A stretch of 64,000 nt of DNA from an uncultured Thiotrichales bacterium. Lineage in GTDB: Bacteria > Pseudomonadota > Gammaproteobacteria > Francisellales > CACEW01. Below, piece after piece: positions 18,175 through 26,778 of this stretch (its first letter is position 1; every line of letters starts with the position of its first letter). Location of the stretch: contig CAIQBE010000012.1 in the NCBI GenBank assembly GCA_903870015.1, positions 22,676 through 86,675 of the forward strand, read 5' to 3'. The translations under genes and the position numbers were made by a program. Under the pieces are notes generated by a model. The model saw only the letters and a program-made list of their open reading frames with translations, ran no database searches and was not told the DNA's origin.

Positions 18175-18710
18175 CGTTCCAAACTCACACGCACAGGCGC
18201 GCCATCAACGCCTTGCATCTTTAAAGGATAGATTTTGGCATCATAGCATCCAGTGGGAACATTTTTTAAATCAAGATTCTCGACAATTAAAATATCATGA
18301 GCCAAAAGTTCATGATGCACGGGAAAGCCCTGATCGCCATGCCGATCCACGCTCAAATAATCGATGCCCACAATTTTAACTTTTTTATCTCGCAGATATT
18401 GCGCAGCGGGAAGGCTAATAGCCGTGTAAGTTTCAGTATATTCGGTGAGGGCGGCATTGGCCGTCTTAAAGAAAATAATATCATTTGCCTGTATGGCGTG
18501 ATCAAGAAGGTGAGAGGGCAGCACAAGCGGCGCATCGGCATCAATGGCGATCACAAGACATCGTCCCATCAAATGCGAAAGCTCAAATGCATCACTGGTT
18601 TTACCACCAGGAATAAAATGCGCGGGAAAATCAATATGCGTCCCCGCATGATTACTCATATGGATGCGCAGAAGATTGCAAGCATGGCCCTGGTCAAGGC
18701 TGTAAATCAC
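18171..18710 (-). CDS. Cyclase-family (kynurenine formamidase-like) hydrolase, N-terminally short
   Basis: The 179-residue product carries the cyclase-family metal motif HAGTHIDFPAHF (residues 21-32) and the later KVKIVGIDYLSVD and HHELLAHDILIVENLDLKNV. The family (PF04199) contains arylformamidases and related metal hydrolases. Usual members have about 30-40 more N-terminal residues including a PGDP-like segment. Here the frame opens with GTG at 18710 and, after a further 13 codons upstream without ATG, meets a stop, so the gene is probably truncated. It may be inactive. The end overlaps the start of the kinase fragment (ATGA). Confidence 0.7.
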   Translation of the reverse strand: MIYSLDQGHACNLLRIHMSNHAGTHIDFPAHFIPGGKTSDAFELSHLMGRCLVIAIDADAPLVLPSHLLDHAIQANDIIFFKTANAALTEYTETYTAISLPAAQYLRDKKVKIVGIDYLSVDRHGDQGFPVHHELLAHDILIVENLDLKNVPTGCYDAKIYPLKMQGVDGAPVRVSLER

Positions 18711-18715
18711 TTCTT

Positions 18716-18994
18716 TTGCCGCATTTAGCTTGCTGGACCTTTGCAGAGCAAGTCGGGGCTAGCTGCGTTCCCTATGGCTTTCATCGTGCGCTAGATACTT
18801 GCAACTTGCATGCAATGGGTCTAAAATTACCCAAAGAGATATTAGAGTTCGAAATAGATTTATTAAGACCGCGCTTAAAGAGCGAGTATTGGCCTAGTAT
18901 TGCGGAATATGACTTTGCATTTGCAGCGCTCAAGAACTTAAGTAGTAGATTCGCACCACCACCCGTAGTTGCCGATGCAGCTTTGGGATTATAA
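18716..18994 (+). CDS. Uncertain short ORF or gene remnant before the ankyrin gene
   Basis: A 92-codon frame starting at a weak TTG ends 22 bp before the ankyrin gene. Its second half (from ATG 18815: MGLKLPKEILEFEIDLLRPR and on) has a protein-like, helical, charged composition, while the first half is Cys-rich and less convincing. There is no ribosome site at the TTG. It may be a remnant of a longer gene cut at the rearranged boundary near 18.7 kb, where the divergent cyclase is also truncated. Confidence 0.35.
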   Translation: MPHLACWTFAEQVGASCVPYGFHRALDTCNLHAMGLKLPKEILEFEIDLLRPRLKSEYWPSIAEYDFAFAALKNLSSRFAPPPVVADAALGL

Positions 18995-19016
18995 ATTAAA
19001 AAGGCCAAGGACACAC

Positions 19017-19892
19017 ATGATGACAAAAGAAGAAAAAATTAGATATTTTAAAAATGCAGAGGAAATGCAGCCTATAGCAAAAATACCTAATAAGCTAGCC
19101 AGGATGATGGTGTGCAATGATTTGAATGATGCCGAAAAACTAGAGGTTCTCAAAGAGCATTTTGAATCTGCTGAGCCAGAAAGAGTGAGAGCTGCGGAGG
19201 CTTTGCTCGATGATCCAGATCCCATAACGGGTACGACTTTTTTTCATAAAGCGGCATCAAGAGGTTGCATTGCTTGTATAGCATATTTACTAGAAAAATA
19301 TCCTCGCCTATATGATCAAAAAAGCAAAACGAATTTGGTTGCCTTACACTACGGCGATCGTCGTGCTGAAATAACTAATTATTTATGTGACGCTCGTTTT
19401 GAAGGAAGGCATCTAGCCTATATCGATCAAATTTCTTCTGCTACAGCAACATTTCAAGGATTCACACCTTTAGAAAGCGTTATAGATGGTTACTACACAA
19501 TGGGGCCAGAGGCAACACTAGCGGCGACTGAAGCGCTATTATCCAACGGTGCACGATTATTTAGGCATAGTATATCCTTATGGAATAGAGGGGTGCGTTA
19601 TAGTGACTGGGAGGCAACTCTAAGTACTGTAGCTTTATTAGTGAAGCATGGTGTCAATCCAAATCCTGAAGGACGTGAAGTTTTGCCAGCACGTGTGCGT
19701 GAAGCGCCAGAAGTAGCAGCTGTTTTAGCAAAATATGGTTTAAAGCTTAATGAGAAAGGCCAGCCCATTGTGGCTGCAAGTGTTGAGCGTGGTTCTATTG
19801 CATCAACGCTGACTTTCTCTTCGTTAGCGGCCTCTGCTGAAGGAAGGTCATTGTCTGGGGGAGATTCCGCTGATGAGGCAGTGCCGCAGTAG
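19017..19892 (+). CDS. Ankyrin-repeat protein
   Basis: From ATG 19017 (AAGGA ribosome site just upstream) the product has 291 residues. Ankyrin-type helix pairs are visible: TGTTFFHKAASRGCIACIAYLLEKYP (about residues 62-87), FTPLESVIDGYYTMGPEATLAATEALLSNGARLF and TLSTVALLVKHGVNPNPEG, the last two with the typical LL..GA and GVNPN turns. The N-terminus is helical and charged; the C-terminal 35 residues are Ser/Ala-rich. No signal peptide is present. Ankyrin proteins in intracellular gammaproteobacteria are often type IV effectors binding host proteins; that is an inference here. Confidence 0.8.
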   Translation: MMTKEEKIRYFKNAEEMQPIAKIPNKLARMMVCNDLNDAEKLEVLKEHFESAEPERVRAAEALLDDPDPITGTTFFHKAASRGCIACIAYLLEKYPRLYDQKSKTNLVALHYGDRRAEITNYLCDARFEGRHLAYIDQISSATATFQGFTPLESVIDGYYTMGPEATLAATEALLSNGARLFRHSISLWNRGVRYSDWEATLSTVALLVKHGVNPNPEGREVLPARVREAPEVAAVLAKYGLKLNEKGQPIVAASVERGSIASTLTFSSLAASAEGRSLSGGDSADEAVPQ

Positions 19893-19925
19893 CATGCCGT
19901 TGATGAACTTTTCTAAGGAAAGCTA

Positions 19926-20942
19926 ATGGAGCAAAAAACGTTGGCTAAAGTATGCCAAGCTTTTAATTTAGGTGCGCCAATGGCTGAGCCCAGCAAAGTT
20001 CATGGTGGCTTGTTGCATCGCATGTGGAAAATAAAAACCTCTGCAGGGCTCTTTGCTGTGAAGCAGCTATCATCCGATATGAATTTACAAGATGAGGCAA
20101 TTAAAAATAACTATGAGCTCAGCGAAGACATCGCCGCACGCTTTGTAGAAAAAGGAATTCCCGCGGTTGCTGCTTTAATATCACAGGGCAAACATGTGTT
20201 TGAAGTTGAGGGGCAGTATTTTTTAGTGTATCCCTGGGTCAATGGCACTACCATCGATGCAAAAATTATTTCTGAAGCCCATGCGCTCAAAGTCGCAGCA
20301 ATGCTGGCAAAGATTCATCAAATAAATTTAGCGGTGTCAAAGCCCAAAGAGTCTTCCACAGCGTATACCACTGCGCATGTATTAGAGACCTTAAAAAAAG
20401 CCGAGGCGCATCATTGCCCTTTTGCAGCAGATTTACGTCAGCATGAACAAGCGCTCATTGCCATCAATGAGGCTTATAACCATGCAGTGATGGCATTAAC
20501 ACAACATCAAGTGATGACGCACGGCGATTTAGATCAAAAAAATGTGTTATGGGATGAGTTTGATGAGCCCATTTTAATTGATTGGGAGGCGGCAACCTTT
20601 GTGAATCCAACCTATGATTTGATTAACATTGCATTCAATTGGTCCGGCATTATTACCGAACAGTTTGATCAGGCCTTATTTATTAAAATGATCAAAGCCT
20701 ACAAAAAAGCCGGCGGCGTAATTGACCAAAATATTTTGCCAGCCGCATTTGATGGCGCCTGTAGCTGGCTGCATTGGCTGATTTATAATGTGGAACGTGC
20801 CTGTCTCGCTGAAGCTTCAGAACAAGAAACCATAGGCATTGCGCAAGTCACGCAAACGCTCGATGCGTTGCTGCATATGCGGCAGGTGACACCAAGCTTG
20901 CTGGCAGCGCTGGAGGTTTGCCGAGTGAGTGGTGAAATATGA
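19926..20942 (+). CDS. Phosphotransferase, APH / homoserine kinase II-like
   Basis: The 338-residue protein shows the APH fold: GGLLHRMWKIKTSAGLFAVKQL with the nucleotide-binding Lys, YFLVYPWVNGTTID as hinge, the catalytic loop VMTHGDLDQKNVLWDE (Asp acting as base) and the metal-binding PILIDWEAATFVNPTYDL. It resembles small-molecule kinases of the homoserine kinase type II/choline kinase group; the substrate is unknown. It overlaps the next gene by 4 bp (ATGA), so both are in one operon with the GrpB-GNAT fusion. Confidence 0.87.
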   Translation: MEQKTLAKVCQAFNLGAPMAEPSKVHGGLLHRMWKIKTSAGLFAVKQLSSDMNLQDEAIKNNYELSEDIAARFVEKGIPAVAALISQGKHVFEVEGQYFLVYPWVNGTTIDAKIISEAHALKVAAMLAKIHQINLAVSKPKESSTAYTTAHVLETLKKAEAHHCPFAADLRQHEQALIAINEAYNHAVMALTQHQVMTHGDLDQKNVLWDEFDEPILIDWEAATFVNPTYDLINIAFNWSGIITEQFDQALFIKMIKAYKKAGGVIDQNILPAAFDGACSWLHWLIYNVERACLAEASEQETIGIAQVTQTLDALLHMRQVTPSLLAALEVCRVSGEI

Positions 20943-21961
20943 TTCTTGAGCTATCATCGTATGATCCTACTTGGCCTAAGCAATTTTTAGATGAAAAAAT
21001 TAAGCTAGAAAAAGCCTTGAACTGTCCTTGTCAGATTGAACACATCGGCAGTACAGCAATACCGGGTATTGTAGCAAAGCCTGTGATTGATATTCTGGTC
21101 GGTATCCATCATTTGAGTCAGCATAAAGCCGAGTTGCTTTCGAAAGTTGAGACCTTGGGTTATCGATACAATCCAACCTTTGATGCGGAGTTCCCGAATC
21201 GTTGCTATTTCTTCAAAAATAATGAGGCCGGTCAGCGTACGCATCAAGTCCATCTGGTTAACGATCCCTCTAGCTGGTGGGCAAAGCATATTTTATTTCG
21301 AGATTATCTGCGCGCATATCCAGAAAAAGCCAAAGCCTATGAAGTGCATAAACAGGAGCTCGCAAAACAACACGACAACACGCTGACCTATGCCATTGCC
21401 AAAACTGATTTTTGTCAGGCGATCGATCGCGAGGCTTACTTCGATTTTACCGTGCATCCTCCAGATGTGGAAACAGAGCGTCTGTACGGCTATATCCCGC
21501 AACTGGGTTGTTTTGACATCTATCGCCAGATGTTTCAAGACCCTGATTTTATTGGTTGCTATGGGGTAAAGTTAAGTGATGATGATATTCGAAAAATTTT
21601 AGCAAGAGATACAGGCTATTGGAATGAATATGGCTTTGGACCTTTTATTTGGTTTGAAAAAGACACACAGCGCTTTGTGGGCGAAGGCGGATTAAATCAT
21701 GCGATGGTGGAGGGGCAAGCCGTCATTGAGCTGACCTACTCATTGGAGAGGGATTCATGGGGAAAAGGGTATGCACCAGAAATGGGTCGATATGCCATTA
21801 AGCAGGCTTTTCAAATTTTAGGCCTCAAGACTCTAGTCTGTTTTACGATGCACACGAATCAGCAATCTTTGCGCGTGATGCAGAAGTTAGGCTTTGAGTA
21901 TGAAAAAGATTTTATGCATGCGGGTTTGCCGCATTATTTGTATAGGTTGTCGGTAACGTAA
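20939..21961 (+). CDS. GrpB (UPF0157) - GNAT acetyltransferase fusion
   Basis: The 340-residue protein joins two domains. Residues 1-165 are a GrpB/UPF0157 domain of nucleotidyltransferase fold, with IEHIGSTAIPGIVAKPVIDILVG (about 35-57) and RTHQVHLV. Residues about 175-335 form a RimJ/RimL-like GNAT domain (TERLYGYIP, FVGEGGLNHAMV, IELTYSLERDSWGKGYAPEMGRYAIKQAF, TNQQSLRVMQKLGFEYEKDF), including the acetyl-CoA-binding GKGYAPE segment. The two are in one frame without a stop, so this is a true fusion. The start overlaps the upstream kinase by 4 bp. Its combined function is unknown; small-molecule or protein modification is plausible. Confidence 0.9.
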   Translation: MILELSSYDPTWPKQFLDEKIKLEKALNCPCQIEHIGSTAIPGIVAKPVIDILVGIHHLSQHKAELLSKVETLGYRYNPTFDAEFPNRCYFFKNNEAGQRTHQVHLVNDPSSWWAKHILFRDYLRAYPEKAKAYEVHKQELAKQHDNTLTYAIAKTDFCQAIDREAYFDFTVHPPDVETERLYGYIPQLGCFDIYRQMFQDPDFIGCYGVKLSDDDIRKILARDTGYWNEYGFGPFIWFEKDTQRFVGEGGLNHAMVEGQAVIELTYSLERDSWGKGYAPEMGRYAIKQAFQILGLKTLVCFTMHTNQQSLRVMQKLGFEYEKDFMHAGLPHYLYRLSVT

Positions 21962-21993
21962 TCTGATCTTTTGCAGTCACATTTATCGTAGAA

Positions 21994-23295
21994 TTAATAT
22001 TTCTGCGGCGAGCCAGCGGCAGCCTCATAACAACCAATAGCAACTCTCAACTCATCCGCTTCTAAAAAGCAATGGGCCATGTGAGGGGTGATGATGACTG
22101 GGGTTGATGCTGCAACTAACGCATTGAGCGCAGTGCAGTTTTCAAGGTCAAAGCGGCTTTTAATAAGCGTGCAGCCCAAGTCTAATATGGCTTTTTCAAC
22201 CCCAACTCGTTGGGCAAAGTTTTGAATATCATGCACATCTTTATTCTGTGCCAGGCCTGATACTCTGCGGATGCATTCAGTGCCTGCATACCCGAGTGTG
22301 TCATACCAGGTGCTGGTTAAAAAGCTTGTAGCCCTCTCAGAATTTGTACCTACCAGCGCTGTAAATTCTTGCGCAAAAGTTTGCCAAGTATCTTGAATTT
22401 GCGTGAGCAAGTAGGCCTGATAATCTTTACGCACTGCATCATCGCTGGATAAACCAAAATGCGCCAGGTAATTGACGACGAGATTGGCAATAAATACTCC
22501 CAAGTCAAAACCCACAGGGCCATACCATGCAAATTCACCATCCAGAATTTTCGTGCTGTCTTCATTGGTCAGTAAACTACCGGTGTGTAAATCGCCGTGA
22601 ATTAAGGCTTCTTGGCAATGATTAAATTTATGTTGCAGGGCTGCAACTTCGATTTTTAAAGCCACATCTCCGGCAAGCGCCATCACTTGCAAGCATAGCG
22701 GGCTTGAAAATTTATTACTTGGTGCGCCATAAATATAGGGGTCGGTAAAAAATAAATCATTGGTGATTTTGCAGGGGTCGGGATTAATATAACGCGCAGC
22801 CGCGGCTGCAAGTTCGGTTTCAGAGAGTGAAAAGGCTGAGGTTTTGTAACTCATGTGGGCAACGAAATGGCCAATATGCCGGCCCAAAAGCGGCAATTTT
22901 TTTCCTGCGATGAGAGCATAGCGTGCGCTTTCATAACCGTGAATCGCTTCCATTACCATCGTATTTTCATCACAGAGATACACTGCGGGAACGCTGCCAG
23001 GAAGATGCACGCTGACCTCTTTAAGATACTGCGCCTCTAAACTATTTCTAGCTGTGGAGATAGGCCAAGAGGGCCCAACAATTCTGACAAAAGGCGGAGC
23101 ATGTTTAACAATAATGCTGCGCGTGTCATCGGAAACCAAAGCCACTTGGTTCATATTACTATCGCTAAAATAATGAATGCTGGGGCTAGCCAAATCGGGA
23201 AGCAATCCCTCAGGAATTTTTGTTTTGTTTCTTTGCAAATAGTCAATGATATCAGCGTCAGTCCATAAACCTGCGCTAGTTGCTGAGAGGGCCAT
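21994..23295 (-). CDS. Methylthioribose kinase-like phosphotransferase
   Basis: The 433-residue APH-fold protein contains the MtnK-type block ALIHGDLHTGSLLTNEDSTKILDGEFAWYGPVGFDLGVFIANLVVNYLAH. This includes the catalytic Asp and the characteristic GEFAFYGPxGFDxGxFIxNL stretch of 5-methylthioribose kinase. That enzyme phosphorylates methylthioribose in methionine salvage. No other salvage gene (mtnA, mtnB) lies nearby, so the substrate is likely but not certain. ATG 23295 gives a length slightly above the family's 400-odd residues. Confidence 0.82.
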   Translation of the reverse strand: MALSATSAGLWTDADIIDYLQRNKTKIPEGLLPDLASPSIHYFSDSNMNQVALVSDDTRSIIVKHAPPFVRIVGPSWPISTARNSLEAQYLKEVSVHLPGSVPAVYLCDENTMVMEAIHGYESARYALIAGKKLPLLGRHIGHFVAHMSYKTSAFSLSETELAAAAARYINPDPCKITNDLFFTDPYIYGAPSNKFSSPLCLQVMALAGDVALKIEVAALQHKFNHCQEALIHGDLHTGSLLTNEDSTKILDGEFAWYGPVGFDLGVFIANLVVNYLAHFGLSSDDAVRKDYQAYLLTQIQDTWQTFAQEFTALVGTNSERATSFLTSTWYDTLGYAGTECIRRVSGLAQNKDVHDIQNFAQRVGVEKAILDLGCTLIKSRFDLENCTALNALVAASTPVIITPHMAHCFLEADELRVAIGCYEAAAGSPQKY

Positions 23296-23337
23296 GAGGG
23301 ATTGTCCAGGGTATTGTAAAATAATTTAAGTGTAGCA

Positions 23338-23592
23338 TTGCGAGGTGTAGATTGCAAACAACCAAATCCCGAAATTTTTACCTATGCGCTGAGTCACTTT
23401 GGTCCAGAGGTCTACCAAACCATATGGGGACCCAGTGAGTTTACCGCAACAGGTAATTTGCAAGATGTGAGCTTAATGAATGAACTAACAAAAAAAATCG
23501 CGACACCAACACTCATTACCTGCGGCCGCACGGTTGAGAGGAATATCGCAAAGTTAATGCAGCTGCTAGGTTGTACTTCGAGCAAAGAATAG
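23338..23592 (+). pseudogene. Proline iminopeptidase (alpha/beta hydrolase) remnant
   Basis: The 84-codon frame contains PEVYQTIWGPSEFTATGNLQDVSLMNELTKKIATPTLITCGR, which matches the late-middle part of proline iminopeptidases (the WGPSEF..TG.L.D motif and the strand before the catalytic Asp). After CGR the usual YDE.TP segment with the Asp is missing. Neither the N-terminal nucleophile region nor the C-terminal His region is present, so this is a decayed internal piece of a gene of about 300 codons. Confidence 0.75.
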
Positions 23593-23711
23593 TTGGTGGC
23601 CTTATATCATGAGCAGCCTTAAGCGGGGGTTAATGCCTAATCATGGCGATTAATGACATTTAATATATATTGTTATATAATTTTCCATCGCAAAATAGTT
23701 TAAGAAATCCA

Positions 23712-24860
23712 ATGGCTTTTAAAAGATTATTCCCCTACGCACCTGTATTAGCAGCAGGCAGTTTAAGTGGCGTTGCCGGCTGGTTTTTGAAAGGAGAGCA
23801 GGTTAAGCATGAGGCCCATACCCGCCCAGGTCCTTTTATTCAGGGTATGGCCGATAGCGCAGCAGACCCATCCAAAATTTATGCAGCGATGGTCGTGCAA
23901 GCTGCAAATCGTTCTGGCCGCTTACAAATGGCAGGCGCGACATTCACAGATGAAATAACCTCTGGCGTAACAAGGCGTTCGGTGGGCGTTAATGTGTATT
24001 CGAGAATTGCAGCAGGATCAACAGTGACGGCTTTGAGAGAAACCAGTGATGATGGCATTCAAATTTTATTGCTTAAAAATAAGCGTAAAGCTGGAAAGTT
24101 GCTGCCCTCAGAGGGTTATGGCAAGTTTGGTCCGCAAAAGCATACGGGCGAACATTTTTCTGACTTAGAAGGTGCTGATATTGATGAAGCTGAAGAGCTT
24201 ATTTTAAGGGGCATGCCTGTAGATGAGGCCTATGAAAAAATAGCAGCTAAAACAGAGAGCGGTAAATATGCGTATGGTGATTTTGATGGGGATTTTACTG
24301 CAAATGCCTTGCGTGAATTAAGAGAAGAAACCGGTCTTAAAGTGAATGCCGGTGATATGATGCAGGTATGGCAACGGGTTGACTATAATGAACGCTACGG
24401 CCTGCACACGTGTGTCACCGGGTTTTTAACAGTATTGTCCCCCGACGTAGCACCCACTTTCGCACCCGATGCAACAGAAATCGAAAGCATTCACATGGTT
24501 AAACTCACTGACATTGAGGTACAGGCAGATGGCTCTGCCAAAGTGAAAGGCTTTACTGAAGTGATTCCCGCGGATTATGTCAAAAAATTTGAGCAAGGCA
24601 TTATTGCCTACGAAGAAATGCAGTTAGCCCAAATCAGCGGCGGACGAATCACAAAAGTAGCAGCGTTAGAAGCGCATGCCGCAAGCATGGGCAGGGCATG
24701 TCCAAAGCTAGCACTTTTTGGAACTGAGCAACCGGTATCATCTGCAAATTTTAGAGAATTTGCCAGGTATGTCGTTGCCTCTACGGATCAAGCTTGCAGG
24801 CCTTTCTTGAGGGCAAGTGCGATGGTGGATGCTCCTAAAAACGAGCATACCCTACGCTAG
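23712..24860 (+). CDS. Nudix-domain protein with N-terminal membrane segment and large Nudix-box insertion
   Basis: From ATG 23712 the product has 382 residues. A hydrophobic stretch (PYAPVLAAGSLSGVAGWFL, about residues 8-26) could be a membrane anchor. The Nudix catalytic helix is clear: ALRELREETGLKV (about 205-217) with the REXXEExG core. The preceding Gly part of the box, GYGKFGPQKHTGE, is separated from it by about 55 residues, so the box carries an insertion. A DFDGDF acidic turn lies just before the helix. Substrate is unknown; Nudix enzymes cleave nucleoside diphosphate-linked compounds. Confidence 0.75.
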   Translation: MAFKRLFPYAPVLAAGSLSGVAGWFLKGEQVKHEAHTRPGPFIQGMADSAADPSKIYAAMVVQAANRSGRLQMAGATFTDEITSGVTRRSVGVNVYSRIAAGSTVTALRETSDDGIQILLLKNKRKAGKLLPSEGYGKFGPQKHTGEHFSDLEGADIDEAEELILRGMPVDEAYEKIAAKTESGKYAYGDFDGDFTANALRELREETGLKVNAGDMMQVWQRVDYNERYGLHTCVTGFLTVLSPDVAPTFAPDATEIESIHMVKLTDIEVQADGSAKVKGFTEVIPADYVKKFEQGIIAYEEMQLAQISGGRITKVAALEAHAASMGRACPKLALFGTEQPVSSANFREFARYVVASTDQACRPFLRASAMVDAPKNEHTLR

Positions 24861-24888
24861 GCTCAAGTATATGAGTGTCATGCTAAGT

Positions 24889-25401
24889 TCAGTTTAAATA
24901 TACCACACTCGCATTAATCACAAACGCAAAACTTCCCCAAGCAAGATAAGGCAGGAGCAAGTAAGCGCAGAGCGGTTTGGTTTTGTAAAAGTAGTAAATG
25001 GCGATAACTAAGCTCATCCAAATCAAGCCCAAGTCAACCAACGCCCAAGCCAACTGATGCCAGCTAAAAAAGATAAAAGACCAAAGTGCATTAAAGCAGA
25101 GTTGAATGCCAAACCAGATGAGCGCGCGAGTGCGAAACACACTAGTGCTTTGAAACACTAGACCTGCAGCAGTGCCCATCAAAATATACAAACAAGTCCA
25201 GATTGGCCCAAACACATAAGGGGGCGGTGTGAACGAAGGTTGTTTTAATACTGGGTACCAATGAATGACTTCTGGCATCGTCGCCCAAGATGCTAGCATG
25301 CCAACCGCGAGACAAATGATAATGCTGATGAGGCAGGGAAGGATTTTTGTTTTAAACACTATGGCTCTTTGGTGGGGGTGAAGTAGAGATGATTGTATCA
25401 T
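24889..25401 (-). CDS. tspO: TspO/MBR family tryptophan-rich sensory protein
   Basis: The product from ATG 25401 is 170 residues with five hydrophobic segments. It has the TspO signatures YPVLKQPSFTPPPYVFGPIWTCLYILMGTAAG and FNALWSFIFFSWHQLAWALVDLG. TspO proteins bind tetrapyrroles and cholesterol-like ligands in membranes. Longer starts upstream run into the region before the acetyltransferase gene and are unlikely. Confidence 0.85.
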   Translation of the reverse strand: MIQSSLLHPHQRAIVFKTKILPCLISIIICLAVGMLASWATMPEVIHWYPVLKQPSFTPPPYVFGPIWTCLYILMGTAAGLVFQSTSVFRTRALIWFGIQLCFNALWSFIFFSWHQLAWALVDLGLIWMSLVIAIYYFYKTKPLCAYLLLPYLAWGSFAFVINASVVYLN

Positions 25402-25498
25402 AAATTTATCTGCGGCATGGTATTTTCCAGTTTTATAAAGCCTTATTGTATCATTATTCCCTTGAATGCTGCGCATTATCAGGACGAAGGATCCGAGG

Positions 25499-26050
25499 CT
25501 AGGATGCCTTGATTCGTGGAGTAAAGCGATACAGCACATGTCGGGAAAGCTTATGATCTTTGGCAAGGCGCGGATGGTCAAAATCATCCAGAGGATCATG
25601 CGCCATGCCAATTTTTTCCATAATGCGCATTGAGGGCTGATTAATTTCGGCTGTAAATGACACCACTTCTTTTAAGCCATATTTTTCAAAAGCTGCTTGC
25701 AATACAGCTTTGGCAGCTTCTGTGGCATAACCCTGATTCCAATGCGGTGAGGCAATACGCCAACCGATTTCAACACAAGGAGTAAAATGCGCGGTAAAGC
25801 TAGGAATGAGTAAGCCAACAAAACCGATAAATTCCCCCGTGGCTTTTAGCTCAACAGCAAAGGAGCAAAAGCCATGTTCTTTGAAGTGCAGCCGTTGCCG
25901 CTCAATAAAGTTTGCGGACTCTGCTGGCGTTAAGATTGCTGGAAAAAATTCCATTACCTTTGAGTCTTGATTCATGGCGGCAAAGGCAGGAATATCCTCA
26001 TCTTTCCATTCGCGCAGAATCAGGCGTTCTGTTGCTAAAATAATGCTCAT
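25499..26050 (-). CDS. RimJ/RimL-type GNAT N-acetyltransferase
   Basis: The 183-residue protein has the GNAT layout: TERLILREWKDEDIPAFAAMN at the start, EFIGFVGLL (beta-4), CVEIGWRIASPHWNQGYATEAAKAVLQAAF with the acetyl-CoA-binding Q/R-x-x-G-x-G/A-type loop, and EINQPSMRIMEKIGM. Such enzymes acetylate protein N-termini or small molecules; the substrate is unknown. ATG overlaps the maf stop by 4 bp, so they are translationally coupled. Confidence 0.9.
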   Translation of the reverse strand: MSIILATERLILREWKDEDIPAFAAMNQDSKVMEFFPAILTPAESANFIERQRLHFKEHGFCSFAVELKATGEFIGFVGLLIPSFTAHFTPCVEIGWRIASPHWNQGYATEAAKAVLQAAFEKYGLKEVVSFTAEINQPSMRIMEKIGMAHDPLDDFDHPRLAKDHKLSRHVLYRFTPRIKAS

Positions 26051-26640
26051 GAATGAGTTCCTAAAAGATCAAAATTTTCATTTTCTAACATTCGAATGAG
26101 TTCAATGAGCGGCAAACCCACTAGGCTATTGGGGTCATCGGCAATCATTTTATCAATTAAAATAATGCCTAAGCCCTCGGCTTTAATGCTACCAGCGCAG
26201 TGATAGGGTTGGTCTTTTTGGAGATAAGCCTCAATCAGTTCAGGCGTTAGCGTTTTAAAATGCACTTCGGTGCGCACGACTTTTTGCTGCAAGTTTTTGG
26301 TGGCGGAATTATAGAGCGCGAGGCCCGAGTAAAAATAAATCACTTTGCTAGAGGACGCTTGCAATTGCGCTACTGCGACTTCATGAGTTTCAGGTTTGCT
26401 CATGATCTGTCCATTCAAAATGCACACAGAGTCACAGCCAATAATTAAGGCGTTGGGCATGCTAGCTGCGATTTTTAAGGCTTTTTCTTTGGCGAGGCGT
26501 AAAACATGAGCTTCGACCTCTTCACCATAAATAACAGCCTCATCGATATCCGGTTTCATCGTTTGATAAGGAATGCCTAGCTTGTCTAAAATCATTTTGC
26601 GCGAAGCTGAGGATGAGGCGAGGATGAGAGGGGGATTCAT
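26047..26640 (-). CDS. Maf-like nucleotide pyrophosphatase (YceF type)
   Basis: The 197-residue Maf-family protein starts PPLILASSSASRKMILDKLG, and carries MKPDIDEAVIYGEEVEAHVLRLAKEKA and IIGCDSVCILNGQIMSKPE. The pattern fits the YceF/MafB subgroup, which hydrolyses 7-methyl-GTP and similar modified nucleotides to keep them from being incorporated into RNA or DNA. It is followed by an acetyltransferase overlapping by 4 bp; no rpmF/plsX context as in E. coli is seen. Confidence 0.92.
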   Translation of the reverse strand: MNPPLILASSSASRKMILDKLGIPYQTMKPDIDEAVIYGEEVEAHVLRLAKEKALKIAASMPNALIIGCDSVCILNGQIMSKPETHEVAVAQLQASSSKVIYFYSGLALYNSATKNLQQKVVRTEVHFKTLTPELIEAYLQKDQPYHCAGSIKAEGLGIILIDKMIADDPNSLVGLPLIELIRMLENENFDLLGTHS

Positions 26641-26778
26641 GATGGCTTCTGATGGATTTACTTAAAGCGTATTATGCCACAATACAAAGAGTATTAAAAA
26701 CGGGGCCGAAATTATCCTTGACGATATGATGCCATTTGTGGAAAAATGCCGCTAACGTTTAGTAACAGGAGTTGAGCA

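Noticed and set aside
24889..25611. Long form of the TspO protein (240 residues)
   Set aside because: The first 70 codons overlap the acetyltransferase gene and have no TspO-like character; the start at 25401 gives the family length.
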